Shown piece by piece: positions 7,174-16,172 of a stretch of DNA of 64,000 bases; the stretch's first letter is position 1; each line of letters begins with the position of its first letter. The translations under genes were made by a program, and so were the position numbers. Source of the DNA: Pedobacter psychrophilus (GTDB lineage: Bacteria; Bacteroidota; Bacteroidia; Sphingobacteriales; Sphingobacteriaceae); the NCBI RefSeq assembly GCF_001652725.1, contig NZ_LWHJ01000022.1, positions 310,001 through 374,000 of the forward strand, in the 5' to 3' direction. The notes beneath the pieces were generated by a model. That model was given only the letters and a program-made list of their open reading frames with translations. It was not told the origin of the DNA and did not search any database.

Positions 7174-9249
7174 ATGTTAAAAAAAGTTTTTTTAGGAATA
7201 TTTATAGCAGCCACTATTGCGTGTTCTGCAGCACCAAGAGTTGTAGGAATAGATGTTCCAGGTTCTAACAACTTAAAACCAGATCCGCGTCAGTCTCAGG
7301 TAACCAAAGAAATTGCAGATTTGGTGGCCAATTTAGGATATAAAAAAATAACGCTTAATGATTCAATTGGGTCAGTTATTTTTAACAATTACTTAAAGGG
7401 ATTGGATGGAAATAAAAGTTACTTCCTAGCTTCTGATGTTCAAGACTTTGAAAAATATCGTAAAACTTTTGATGATGATATGAAAAGTGGAGATTTAACT
7501 GCTGCATTTTATATGTTTAATGTTTATCAAAAACGATATAATGAAAGAATGGCATTTTCTTTAAAGGAATTGGAAAAGAATTTTGACTACACCAAAAATG
7601 ATTCTTACGTATATGATCGGGAAAAGCTTGATTATTTCAAGAATTTGGAAGAAAGCAACCAATCCTGGGAAAATAAAGTGAAGTATGATGTTTTGAACCT
7701 GAAACTTTCTAAGCAAAAAGATTCACTTATTAATGCAACACTTAAAAAAAGGTACGATAACCTTATATCTCAATCAAAAAAAATCAATAATCAGGATGCT
7801 TTTCAAGTCATTATGACTGCCTTTACAAGCGCAATTGATCCGCATACCAGTTATTTTAATCCAGCAAATGCCGCTAATTTCACAATTGATATGGCAAGGT
7901 CATTAGAAGGAATTGGAGCAACTTTAGCATCTGAAAATGAATTTGTTACTATAAAAAGTGTAGTGCCAGGTGGGCCAGCAGATAAAATAAAACAATTAAA
8001 AATTGATGATAAAATTATTGGTGTTGCTCAAGGAACAGAAGATTTTGTGGATATAGTAGGATGGAGGATTGACAATGCCATTGAATTGATTAGAGGAAAA
8101 AAAGGAACTACAGTTAGATTAAAAATTCTATCTAAAGACCAAGATTTATCTGCAACTCCAAAATTAGTTTCTATTGTTCGCGATAAAATAATTCTTGAGG
8201 ATCAATCTGTACAGAAAAAAATAAAATCAGTAACAAAGGATGGGAAAACTTATAACTATGGCATTATTGAAATCCCCGCTTTTTACGCTGATTGGGCGGC
8301 AATGCAAGCCGGAGATCCTAATTATAAATCTACCACTAGAGATGTGAGATTAATTTTAGATTCATTGAAAAAAGAAAATGTTGATGGAGTTATTATTGAT
8401 TTAAGAACTAATGGTGGTGGTTCATTAACAGAAGCAATAGATTTAACAGGTTTATTTATAACTAAAGGTCCTGTTGTGCAAGTTAAAGATTATAGGGGTA
8501 AAGTTGAGGTAGATTCTGATGAAGACGCATCCGTAAGTTGGAGCGGACCATTAGCCATCATGACTGATAGATTTAGCGCTTCTGCTTCCGAGATTTTTGC
8601 AGGTGCAATTCAGGATTACGGAAGAGGTGTAATTATTGGAAATACAACTTATGGAAAAGGAACAGTTCAATCTGCCATTGCCATGAAAAGGATAGATTCT
8701 AAATTTGCCGATAAGAACGATCAGATTAATTTAACTATGGGCAAGTTTTATCGCATTAATGGTAATTCAACACAACATAAAGGAGTAATACCTGATATTT
8801 TATTTCCAACTGTTTTCCCTGCAGATAAATATGGAGAGAGTTCAGAGCCGTCTGCTTTACCATTTGATACCATTAAAAGCAGTAACTATACTAAGATTGC
8901 AGATTTAAAAACTACAATTTCAGAATTAAATCAATTGCATAACCTTAGGATGAAAACCAGTAAAGATTATGAATATCTATTGCAAGATATTCAAGAGTTT
9001 AAAAAGAGAGAGACAGAAACAGCTTTGCCATTAAATGAGGTTGCTTTGAAAAAACAACGTGATGAGCAAGAAGATAAAAATTTTAAACGTGACAACGATT
9101 TAAGAAAATTAAGAGGCTTACCAGCTTTAGTTAAAGGGGCATCAAAACCAACTAAAGAAGATAATTTTGATTTTATGCAAGATGAATCAATGAAAATTTT
9201 GACTGATTATATTGCTGACCCAAAAATTGTGAAAAATGTGAAATTTTAA
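7174..9249 (+). CDS. prc: Carboxy-terminal processing protease (S41, Prc type), lipoprotein
   Basis: I chose the ATG at 7174 over an upstream GTG (7144) because it puts a clean SPII signal at the N-terminus (MLKKVFLGIFIAATIAC, lipidated Cys17). The 691-residue protein has the long N-terminal helical domain of Prc, a PDZ domain around residues 240-320, and the S41 catalytic domain. The triad reads S470 (FSASASE), D481 (QDYGRG) and K495 (TYGKGT). These spacings equal E. coli Prc S430/D441/K455. A C-terminal DUF3340-like helical region follows. Family members trim envelope proteins from their C-termini and affect murein hydrolases. The protein probably sits in the outer membrane facing the periplasm. 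A terminator follows directly. Confidence 0.92.
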   Translation: MLKKVFLGIFIAATIACSAAPRVVGIDVPGSNNLKPDPRQSQVTKEIADLVANLGYKKITLNDSIGSVIFNNYLKGLDGNKSYFLASDVQDFEKYRKTFDDDMKSGDLTAAFYMFNVYQKRYNERMAFSLKELEKNFDYTKNDSYVYDREKLDYFKNLEESNQSWENKVKYDVLNLKLSKQKDSLINATLKKRYDNLISQSKKINNQDAFQVIMTAFTSAIDPHTSYFNPANAANFTIDMARSLEGIGATLASENEFVTIKSVVPGGPADKIKQLKIDDKIIGVAQGTEDFVDIVGWRIDNAIELIRGKKGTTVRLKILSKDQDLSATPKLVSIVRDKIILEDQSVQKKIKSVTKDGKTYNYGIIEIPAFYADWAAMQAGDPNYKSTTRDVRLILDSLKKENVDGVIIDLRTNGGGSLTEAIDLTGLFITKGPVVQVKDYRGKVEVDSDEDASVSWSGPLAIMTDRFSASASEIFAGAIQDYGRGVIIGNTTYGKGTVQSAIAMKRIDSKFADKNDQINLTMGKFYRINGNSTQHKGVIPDILFPTVFPADKYGESSEPSALPFDTIKSSNYTKIADLKTTISELNQLHNLRMKTSKDYEYLLQDIQEFKKRETETALPLNEVALKKQRDEQEDKNFKRDNDLRKLRGLPALVKGASKPTKEDNFDFMQDESMKILTDYIADPKIVKNVKF

Positions 9250-9273
9250 ATCTTAAAATTCCCATAAAATAGA

Positions 9274-9302
9274 AAAGCTCGAATTTATTCGGGCTTTTTT
9301 TT
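9274..9302 (+). terminator. Rho-independent terminator after the S41 protease
   Basis: The stem AAAGCTCGAA / TTCGGGCTTT (one G-U pair) with a TTTA loop is followed by eight Ts. Confidence 0.88.
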
Positions 9303-9375
9303 GTTTTATCATCTGTAAAATGTTTGAAAATACTTAAATTGAAATTTATTTTGGCAAAATTTAACTAAGTTATTA

Positions 9376-11013
9376 ATGAATAGAAGAAAATTTATATTTA
9401 GTACTTCAGTTGCAGCAGCAGCCAGTACCGCTTTAGCCTCAACATCATTCTTATTACAGGCAAAGGAGAAAGTTAATCAAGCTTCTGATGATGTATTTGC
9501 AGATGATTTCGAACTCAATGAAATCACGATAGATCAACTACAAGAAAAAATGGAGAAAGGTAAACTGACATCCAAAACCATTACCGAGATGTATTTAAAA
9601 AGGATTGCCAAAATGGATAAAAAAGGACCTTTATTAAATGCGGTAATAGAACTTAATCCAGATGCCATAAAAATTGCCAAACAAATGGATGATGAGCGTA
9701 AAAACGGTAAAATAAGAAGTAGAATGCATGGAATTCCTGTCTTGATAAAAGATAATATTGATACAGGAGATAAGATGATGACAACTGCTGGCGCAACAGC
9801 ATTGATAGGGAACATAGCTAGTAAAGATGCATTTATAGTTCAACAATTAAGAAATGCTGGTGCGGTTTTATTAGGTAAAACAAACTTAAGCGAATGGGCA
9901 AATTTTAAATCCTCAAAATCTACTAGCGGATGGAGCAGCCGTGGCGGGCAAACCAGAATGCCTTATATTTTAGATAGAAATCCATCAGGATCTAGTGCAG
10001 GAACGGGTGCCGCAGTTGCTGCAAATTTTTGTGTGATAGGTATTGGTACCGAAACAGATGGCTCTATAACTTCTCCATCTTCTATGAACGGATTAGTTGG
10101 GATTAAACCTACGGTAGGTTTATTAAGCAGAACAGGAATTATCCCTATTTCTGCAACACAAGATACTGCCGGACCAATGGGGCGAACCGTTAAAGATGCT
10201 GCTATTTTTTTAGGTGTTTTAGCAGGGTTAGATGCCAACGACCCAGTAACTTTAGAAAGTAAAGGAAAAGCAAAAACAGATTATACTTTGGGATTATCTC
10301 TTGAAGGTTTAAAAGGGAAAAGAATTGGTGTAGAAAAATCTTTTTTTAGACGTGGGAATCAAGAAGTGATTAACATTTTTAAAGATTCAATTCAAATTTT
10401 AAAAGATAAAGGAGCAATAATTATTGAAGTTGAATTATTGAAAAAAATTAATGAAGGTGGCGATAATGGAGAATTTGAAGTTTTACAATATGAGTTTAAA
10501 GATGGCTTGAACAAATACCTGGCAACTGCTAATACAAAAGTAAAAACCCTGGCAGAAGTAATTTCCTTTAACAAAGCCAACGAAAAAACTGTAATGCCTT
10601 ACTTTAAACAAGAAACCTTAGAAAGTAGCAATGCAAAAGAAGACTTAAGTTCTAAACCTTATAAAGATGCTTTAATAAAATCCACAAGCTCAAGAAAGAT
10701 CATTAGCAGTATATTAAAGGATAGCCAATTGGATGCAATCTGCGGTATTTCTAATGGGCCAGCTGCATGTATTGACAATATTAATGGTGATTACGGCACT
10801 GGCTTTTCTTTTTCTGGCCCTGCAGCCACAGCCGGTTACCCTCATATCACTTTACCAATGGGCATGCTGCATCAATTGCCAATAGGAATTTCATTTATTG
10901 CAAATGCTTATCAAGAAGCAGAATTAATTAAGATTACCTATGCTTTTGAACAAGCAACAAAAATGAGAAAAGCACCAAAATTTATTCCTACAGCTATTCA
11001 AAGCGTAGTATAA
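9376..11013 (+). CDS. Amidase-signature hydrolase exported by Tat
   Basis: A 545-residue amidase-signature enzyme. The N-terminus MNRRKFIFSTSVAAAASTA is a twin-arginine signal (NRRKFI, then a hydrophobic stretch), so the folded protein is probably exported to the periplasm. The Ser-cisSer-Lys triad can be placed: K125 in PVLIKDN, cis-Ser S206 in NPSGSSAGTG, and nucleophile S230 in ETDGSITSPSS. The signature GGSS is here PSGSS. The C-terminal half (GISNGPAACIDN, PHITLPMG, PIGISF) is typical of the peptide-amidase / Glu-amidotransferase-A-like group. Substrates could be peptide amides or other carboxamides; no subunits B or C of GatCAB are nearby, so it is not a tRNA amidotransferase. Standalone gene. 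Confidence 0.88.
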   Translation: MNRRKFIFSTSVAAAASTALASTSFLLQAKEKVNQASDDVFADDFELNEITIDQLQEKMEKGKLTSKTITEMYLKRIAKMDKKGPLLNAVIELNPDAIKIAKQMDDERKNGKIRSRMHGIPVLIKDNIDTGDKMMTTAGATALIGNIASKDAFIVQQLRNAGAVLLGKTNLSEWANFKSSKSTSGWSSRGGQTRMPYILDRNPSGSSAGTGAAVAANFCVIGIGTETDGSITSPSSMNGLVGIKPTVGLLSRTGIIPISATQDTAGPMGRTVKDAAIFLGVLAGLDANDPVTLESKGKAKTDYTLGLSLEGLKGKRIGVEKSFFRRGNQEVINIFKDSIQILKDKGAIIIEVELLKKINEGGDNGEFEVLQYEFKDGLNKYLATANTKVKTLAEVISFNKANEKTVMPYFKQETLESSNAKEDLSSKPYKDALIKSTSSRKIISSILKDSQLDAICGISNGPAACIDNINGDYGTGFSFSGPAATAGYPHITLPMGMLHQLPIGISFIANAYQEAELIKITYAFEQATKMRKAPKFIPTAIQSVV

Positions 11014-11111
11014 AAAATTTTATCACTTGTTTTTACAAACGATAAATTGAGAAAACGAAAAATAAATTTAGATTTACTTATCAGTTATTTTGTTCACAAT
11101 TGTAAATCTAT

Positions 11112-12653
11112 ATGCCGGTAAAAATATTTGGAAGTGCAGTTTATGGTGTAGAAGCCATACCTATTACCATTGAGGTTGATATTTCTAAAGGCATCTCTAA
11201 ATATTTTATTGTTGGGCTACCAGACAATGCGGTTAAAGAAAGTATGCTCCGTATAGAAAGTGCTTTAACTAATAGCGGTTTGCGTATGCCACGGATGAAA
11301 ATTGTGGTAAATATGGCTCCAGCCGATATTAGAAAAGAAGGATCGGCTTACGATTTAAGTATTGCTACAGGTATTCTGGCAGATTCTGGTCAAATTCCTA
11401 GTGAAGAAATTGGCGATTATTTGATAATGGGAGAGCTATCTTTAGACGGACAAGTTCAGGCTTTAAGAGGTGCACTTCCAATTTCAATCCAGGCAAAAAA
11501 AGACAAATTTAAGGGTTTCATTTTACCACAACAAAATGCCAGAGAAGCTGCAATAGTAAGCGGAATTGACGTATATGGAATTAGCCACATTTCAGAAATT
11601 GTGGATTTTTTCCAGAACGGAATAAAGCCAAAACCAACAATTGTTGACACTCGTGATGAATTTTATCATGCCATCAATAATTACGATGCAGATTTTGCTG
11701 ATGTAAAAGGACAAGAAAATATCAAACGTTCTTTAGAAATTGCAGCAGCGGGCGGTCATAATGCTATTTTAATTGGTCCTCCTGGGGCAGGTAAAACCAT
11801 GCTAGCCAAAAGATTACCCACAATTTTACCTCCATTAAACTTACATGAGGCATTAGAAACCACAAAAATCCATTCTGTTGCAGGTAAATTATCAACAACA
11901 GATGCCTTAATAACACGCAGACCATTCCGCTCACCACATCACACAGTTTCAGATGTTGCTCTAGTTGGTGGTGGTGGCAATCCGCAACCTGGAGAAATAT
12001 CTTTAGCACATAACGGAGTTTTATTTTTAGACGAGTTACCAGAGTTTAAAAGAACGGTTTTAGAAGTAATGCGCCAACCTTTAGAAGAACGAAAGGTAAC
12101 CATTGCAAGAGCAAGAATGTCGGTAGAATATCCTGCAAGTTTTATGCTAATTGCAGCTATGAATCCTTGCCCATGCGGTTATTATAACCATCCTGAAAAG
12201 GAATGTGTTTGCGGACCAGGTGTTGTTCAAAAATATTTAAGTAAGGTTAGTGGCCCATTATTGGATAGAATTGATTTACATGTGGAAGTTACCCCAGTTA
12301 ATTTTGATGAGCTATCATCAGAAAGAAAAGCTGAAAAAAGTGAGATTGTAAGAGAGCGAGTTATAAAAGCTAGAGAAATGCAAACCAAGCGTTTTGAAGA
12401 AACTGAAAACGTTTATTGCAATGCCCAAATGAGTCCACAAATGGTTAGAGCTATTTGCAAAATCACCGATGCAGGACAAATTCTTCTTAAAAAAGCAATG
12501 GAAAAATTGGGTTTATCCGCAAGAGCTTATGATCGTATTTTAAAAGTTGCCCGTACCATTGCAGATTTATCAGAAAGCGAACAAATTGGAATTGAACATT
12601 TAGCCGAAGCTATTCATTTTAGAAGTTTAGATAGGGAAAATTGGGCCGGTTAG
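11112..12653 (+). CDS. comM: YifB / ComM family Mg-chelatase-like AAA+ ATPase
   Basis: A 513-residue protein with three parts: an N-terminal Lon-protease-like ChlI domain (residues 1-170, including PDNAVKES and KIVVNMAPAD), a AAA+ Mg-chelatase domain with Walker A GPPGAGKT at 223-230 and Walker B LFLDELPEF near 303-311, and a C-terminal ComM-type domain (RAYDRILKVARTIADL). ComM is a hexameric helicase that promotes branch migration during natural transformation. Many Bacteroidota carry it, whether or not they are known to be competent. Length and domain order are normal. It is transcribed alone, with a repeat element after it. Confidence 0.9.
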   Translation: MPVKIFGSAVYGVEAIPITIEVDISKGISKYFIVGLPDNAVKESMLRIESALTNSGLRMPRMKIVVNMAPADIRKEGSAYDLSIATGILADSGQIPSEEIGDYLIMGELSLDGQVQALRGALPISIQAKKDKFKGFILPQQNAREAAIVSGIDVYGISHISEIVDFFQNGIKPKPTIVDTRDEFYHAINNYDADFADVKGQENIKRSLEIAAAGGHNAILIGPPGAGKTMLAKRLPTILPPLNLHEALETTKIHSVAGKLSTTDALITRRPFRSPHHTVSDVALVGGGGNPQPGEISLAHNGVLFLDELPEFKRTVLEVMRQPLEERKVTIARARMSVEYPASFMLIAAMNPCPCGYYNHPEKECVCGPGVVQKYLSKVSGPLLDRIDLHVEVTPVNFDELSSERKAEKSEIVRERVIKAREMQTKRFEETENVYCNAQMSPQMVRAICKITDAGQILLKKAMEKLGLSARAYDRILKVARTIADLSESEQIGIEHLAEAIHFRSLDRENWAG

Positions 12654-12676
12654 TTATTTTGTTCATAAATTGATTT

Positions 12677-12776
12677 GGGCGTTTTATCCGCCAGCTGGCG
12701 GATTTCACTGTATCTTTTTTTGCTGTTTGCAATATGGTAAGAGCAAAAAAAGGATGCCGTTTCAATCGTTAACGCA
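12677..12776 (+). repeat. Interspersed intergenic hairpin repeat, copy 2
   Basis: A 100-bp copy that starts GGGCGTTTTATCCG and ends ATCGTTAACGCA. The internal palindrome is extended to 16 bp (TCCGCCAGCTGGCGGA, 12687-12702). The inner inverted pair ATCTTTTTTTGC / GCAAAAAAAGGAT is intact. It lies between comM and msrA. Confidence 0.85.
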
Positions 12777-12843
12777 GAAAAAAATAGTTAATTAAGTTTC
12801 TGATTAAAAATTAATTATAGGCTAATTATCAAATTATTCATGA

Positions 12844-12860
12844 CTTTTAACTGTTAAAAG
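12844..12860. promoter_or_regulatory. Perfect inverted repeat upstream of msrA
   Basis: CTTTTAAC-T-GTTAAAAG is a 17-bp dyad with a one-base centre, ending 61 bases before the msrA start codon. It could be an operator or a small hairpin; there is no U tract, so it is not a terminator. Confidence 0.35.
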
Positions 12861-12921
12861 CGCTAAAACTTTTAATCCTAATTTCCCGTTTATTCATACA
12901 AAATCACAAAGAAAAATCATC

Positions 12922-13599
12922 ATGAAATATTTAAAATTATTGAGTTTGAGTTTGTTCGCAATTGCTATAAGTGCTTGTAACAGTAATGGGCAAACAGGTT
13001 CTTCAAAACAAGCAAATCAAAAAGATTTAAAAATGGATTTAACTCCACCAAAAGGAGAAAAAGTCGCAGCATTTGCAGAAGGTTGTTTTTGGTGTAGCGA
13101 ACATGTTTTTGAAGCAGTGGTTGGGGTAAAAGACGTAATTTCTGGATATGCAGGCGGTACTACCTTAAACCCAACTTATGATTTAGTGAATACAGAAACT
13201 ACAGGTCATGCAGAAAGTGTTTTGGTTTATTACGATCCAAACGTAATTAGTTATGCCGAATTGGTAAAAGTGTTTTTTGCATCTCATGACCCAACTACGC
13301 CAAATCAACAAGGACCGGATAGAGGTACTTCTTATCGTTCCATTTTATTTTATCAAACAGATGCAGAAAAGCAAATTGCAATGGATGAAATAAAAAAGAT
13401 AAGTGCATCTAATATGTTTTCTAATCCGCTGGTTACACAATTAAAAAAATTAGATGCTTTTTATAAAGCAGAAGAATATCACCAAGATTATGTTAACGGA
13501 GGTAAAGGAAGCATGAATCCTTATGTAAAAAGTGTTTCAATTCCTCGATATGAAAAATTTAAGAAAACTTATAAAGGCAAATTAAAGCCTGGAGCTTAA
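12922..13599 (+). CDS. msrA: Peptide-methionine (S)-S-oxide reductase, lipoprotein
   Basis: A 225-residue MsrA that reduces methionine-S-sulfoxide. The N-terminus MKYLKLLSLSLFAIAISAC is an SPII signal with lipidated Cys19, so the enzyme is anchored in the envelope instead of being cytoplasmic. The catalytic motif is GCFWC at 54-58 (nucleophile C55); E. coli has GCFWG. The C58 variant is common in other MsrAs and might act in thiol recycling. Further family landmarks are HDPTTPNQQGPDRGTSYRS and EYHQDYVNG. An envelope MsrA would repair oxidised outer-membrane or periplasmic proteins. No MsrB lies next to it. A strong terminator follows. Confidence 0.94.
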   Translation: MKYLKLLSLSLFAIAISACNSNGQTGSSKQANQKDLKMDLTPPKGEKVAAFAEGCFWCSEHVFEAVVGVKDVISGYAGGTTLNPTYDLVNTETTGHAESVLVYYDPNVISYAELVKVFFASHDPTTPNQQGPDRGTSYRSILFYQTDAEKQIAMDEIKKISASNMFSNPLVTQLKKLDAFYKAEEYHQDYVNGGKGSMNPYVKSVSIPRYEKFKKTYKGKLKPGA

Positions 13600-13605
13600 T
13601 ATTTG

Positions 13606-13638
13606 AAAAGGGTTTTGATAGTATCAAAGCCCTTTTTT
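13606..13638 (+). terminator. Rho-independent terminator after msrA
   Basis: A long near-perfect stem (AAAAGGGTTTTGATA / TATCAAAGCCCTTTT, one G-U pair), then a T tract. It starts seven bases after the msrA stop codon. Confidence 0.88.
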
Positions 13639-13699
13639 CGTTTTTGGAATGGATTTTTTATTATTAAGATAATATGTAAATTGCTTAAAATTTATTTTT

Positions 13700-13951
13700 A
13701 TGAGTGATAAAGATTTGTTAGTTGTTATATCTGAAATGTTGAGAAAACAAGATCAACATTCCGAAATATTAAGTAACCAGACAAAAATTTTGAATCATCA
13801 TTCTGAGATATTGAATATGCACACTAAAAACTTTGAGGAGATGGGCTCAACTCTGAAAAGTCTTCTTGATATTTCTATTACTCAATTCGAAAAACAACAA
13901 ATTTTTAATGAACAAATGCTTGATAAATTAGATAATTTAGGAAAACCCTAA
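13700..13951 (+). CDS. Small coiled-coil protein of unknown function
   Basis: An 83-residue acidic/polar protein, not recognised. It has no signal peptide and no membrane segment. Residues 15-75 show a repeating pattern of hydrophobic positions with the sub-repeat HSEIL / TKIL / HSEIL (QHSEILSNQTKILNHHSEIL), as expected for a long amphipathic helix or coiled coil. It is separated from msrA by a terminator and precedes the prephenate dehydrogenase gene by 60 bases, so it has its own or a shared promoter. Coding is supported by ordinary codon use and by helix-like periodicity. Confidence 0.6.
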   Translation: MSDKDLLVVISEMLRKQDQHSEILSNQTKILNHHSEILNMHTKNFEEMGSTLKSLLDISITQFEKQQIFNEQMLDKLDNLGKP

Positions 13952-14011
13952 TTTCAAAATCCCATCATAAATATTCCTCTCAATTTTCTTAATTAAACTA
14001 TCTTAGCCAAT

Positions 14012-15265
14012 ATGAAAATTGGTATTATCGGTTTAGGCGATATGGGTAAATTATATGCCCGTACTTTTGCAAAAGCAGGCTTAGAAGTTTCTGGATGTGA
14101 TTTAATCGATAGAAAGTTAGCTTTAGAAGAAGAGCTTTCTCCACTTGGTATTACCATTTTAAACGATGCCAAAGAAGTCTCAAATACTTGCGATTTTATT
14201 TTTTATGCTGTTGAAGCTGAGAAAATTAACGAAGTGGTTGCCTACTCAGGAGATGCTACAAAAGCTGGGGCAATAGTTACCGGGATGACATCTGTGAAAA
14301 CTCCAGAAGTCTCTGCCTTTGAAAAATACCTTCCAGAAGATTGCGAAATCATTTTAACACACGCATTACATGGTCCTGGATTTGAAACTAAAGGTCAAAA
14401 ATTAATTGTTGCGCCACATCGAATTAGTAAAGAAAGTTATCAAAAGGCCTTCGCAATCCTAAAAAAGTTAGAATCTGAAATCATAGAATTGAAAGATTAT
14501 CATCAGCATGATCAAATAATGGCCGATACTCAAGCTGTTACGCACATGGGTTTTGAAAGCATGGGAACTGCCTGGAAGAATGCCGGAACTTATCCTTGGG
14601 AAAGTGGCGCATATGTTTCTGGAATTGATAATGTAAAAATTTTAACAACCCTCAGGATTTTTAGTTACAAAGCACACATTTACGCCGGTTTGGCTATCCT
14701 AAACCCTTACGCTTCTAAGCAAATTGAAGTATACGCACAATCAGAATCCGCATTGTTTAAAATGATGATTCAGGAAGATGAAGCGAATTTTAGAAAAAGA
14801 ATTTATGAAGCAAGGGAATTTTGTTTCCATGGTCAGCATAATCTTATTTTATTTGATGATGCCATTATGAAAGAATTCAGCATTGGCAGCAATAGTGCTT
14901 TAGCAAAATCCAATTCACATTTAAGCCTTTTGGCAATGGTTGATGCCTGGCATCAATTAAAAATAAATCCTTATGATAATTTAGTTGGGCAAACGCCACC
15001 TTTTAAACTTCGATTAGGCATTGTAGAATATCTTTTTAAAAATGATGATCTATTAGAAGAAACTATCCAAACCGCATTATTTGATAAAAGCATCCGTGGT
15101 GACGATTTAGAATTTCATACCGCAGTAAGGGAATGGGCATCTATTATCAAATATAAAGATATGAATGGCTACAAAGAACATTTTGCTCAAGCCAAAACAT
15201 TTTTTGAACCTTTGTTAGAAAAGGGAAGGGAGCAAAGTGCAGAATTAATTAGAAGACTATCTTAA
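14012..15265 (+). CDS. Prephenate dehydrogenase resembling fungal Tyr1
   Basis: A 417-residue NAD(P)-dependent enzyme with the dinucleotide motif GIIGLGDMGKLYA at the N-terminus. The whole length resembles the fungal NADP-linked prephenate dehydrogenase Tyr1 more than bacterial TyrA. From memory of yeast Tyr1, shared blocks are AFEKYLPEDCEI, HALHGPGFETKGQ, ADTQAVTHMGFESMG, LRIFSYKAHIYAGLAILNP, NSHLSLLAMVD, NPYDNLVGQTPPF and GDDLEFHTAVREW. It would convert prephenate to 4-hydroxyphenylpyruvate in tyrosine synthesis. It has no chorismate mutase or ACT domain. It is not inside an aro/tyr operon here, so it may be an additional or replaced enzyme. An SPII lipoprotein gene follows by 24 bases. Confidence 0.82.
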   Translation: MKIGIIGLGDMGKLYARTFAKAGLEVSGCDLIDRKLALEEELSPLGITILNDAKEVSNTCDFIFYAVEAEKINEVVAYSGDATKAGAIVTGMTSVKTPEVSAFEKYLPEDCEIILTHALHGPGFETKGQKLIVAPHRISKESYQKAFAILKKLESEIIELKDYHQHDQIMADTQAVTHMGFESMGTAWKNAGTYPWESGAYVSGIDNVKILTTLRIFSYKAHIYAGLAILNPYASKQIEVYAQSESALFKMMIQEDEANFRKRIYEAREFCFHGQHNLILFDDAIMKEFSIGSNSALAKSNSHLSLLAMVDAWHQLKINPYDNLVGQTPPFKLRLGIVEYLFKNDDLLEETIQTALFDKSIRGDDLEFHTAVREWASIIKYKDMNGYKEHFAQAKTFFEPLLEKGREQSAELIRRLS

Positions 15266-15289
15266 ATTTTACATATTCAAATTCACATC

Positions 15290-15760
15290 ATGAAAAACAT
15301 TATTTCTTTATTAACAATAACCATTTTTTTATTTTCTTGTAACAGTGATTCAAAAACAGGTAATAAACATGACAGTATAGTTATAAAAGATACATCACAA
15401 CAGCATATCGATAAAGAAGAAATAGTAGATAATTCTGAAAACGACAAAAAATCAGTAATTGATGAACTTCAAGGTAAATGGGTGAGAGTAGATTATCCTT
15501 TTTCTATTTACGAATTTAAAAATAGTCAGGTTAAATTAACAGAGGAAGGATTAGTAGGGCCCTTGAAGTTTAAGGATTTTAATATTCAAAATAGCTGTGT
15601 AAGCTCTGAATCTGGTAGTTCAAGGTTTTCTAAGAGTGATATGTATCTTTATATTTCTCCAGAAAAAAGCTGCTATCATTTAAGCATTTCTAATGATACA
15701 CTTACGCTTGGTGGAACAGATGCAGAATATTCTTTAAAGTTTAAAAAAAAAGATAAATAA
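15290..15760 (+). CDS. Hypothetical lipoprotein
   Basis: A 156-residue protein with a clear SPII signal (MKNIISLLTITIFLFSC, lipidated Cys17) and a polar Ser/Asp/Lys-rich linker up to about residue 60. The remainder is beta-rich (LQGKWVRVDYPFSIYEF, then ISNDTLTLGG), reminiscent of small lipocalin-like domains in which LxGxW opens the barrel. Two cysteines (in NSCVSSE and EKSCYH) could form a disulfide in the periplasm. It is 24 bases after the prephenate dehydrogenase but unlikely to be functionally tied to it. Family not identified. Confidence 0.65.
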   Translation: MKNIISLLTITIFLFSCNSDSKTGNKHDSIVIKDTSQQHIDKEEIVDNSENDKKSVIDELQGKWVRVDYPFSIYEFKNSQVKLTEEGLVGPLKFKDFNIQNSCVSSESGSSRFSKSDMYLYISPEKSCYHLSISNDTLTLGGTDAEYSLKFKKKDK

Positions 15761-16172
15761 CAACCTCATAATAAATTTGATTTAATCAATTTTAGGGTTA
15801 ATTGCCCGATGCTTGAGTCGAATAAAAAAGAATTCATATTAATGCCTGTTAAACTAAAGATTGATAGACCATGGTCTTATCTTTATGTAAAGAAAAATAT
15901 CACCCATTTAACAACGTGTAGCTATTATGCAGAAGTCGACTCTTAAAAGTTTAAAACAACACTAATCATTCGCATTGGCCTTGCTATAAATACTATGTGG
16001 TAATAATATACTTGATAAGGAAAAAATAAGTTTACGTACACAACTACTTTTGATGAATTTCCTAATATGTTGAAATCTTCCTCTTGCCTATTTTGCGCAA
16101 AATTTTAGCTTTGTAAAGGTTGATTGATTTGTTGAGTCTCATACCTCAAATCTTCATACTCAAATCTAAACA
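15761..16172. other. 412-bp intergenic region before parE
   Basis: This is the longest gap in the window. It contains one short plus-strand frame of 45 codons (15809-15946) with no recognisable motif and no obvious ribosome site. I do not call it a gene. No terminator hairpin, tRNA or repeat copy was found. The last ~100 bp should hold the parE promoter, but no convincing consensus pair was identified. The gap could be an eroded gene. Confidence 0.5.

Noticed and set aside
9634-9846. Minus-strand frames opposite the amidase gene
   Set aside because: They lie entirely in antisense to an enzyme with an intact Ser-Ser-Lys triad, and show no independent signals.
11018-11048. Hairpin TTTATC...GATAAA after the amidase gene
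   Set aside because: The arms are short with internal mismatches and there is no U tract, so a terminator call is not justified.
15809-15946. 45-codon ORF in the gap before parE
   Set aside because: It has no motif, no coupling and no conservation evidence; kept only as a comment on the gap.
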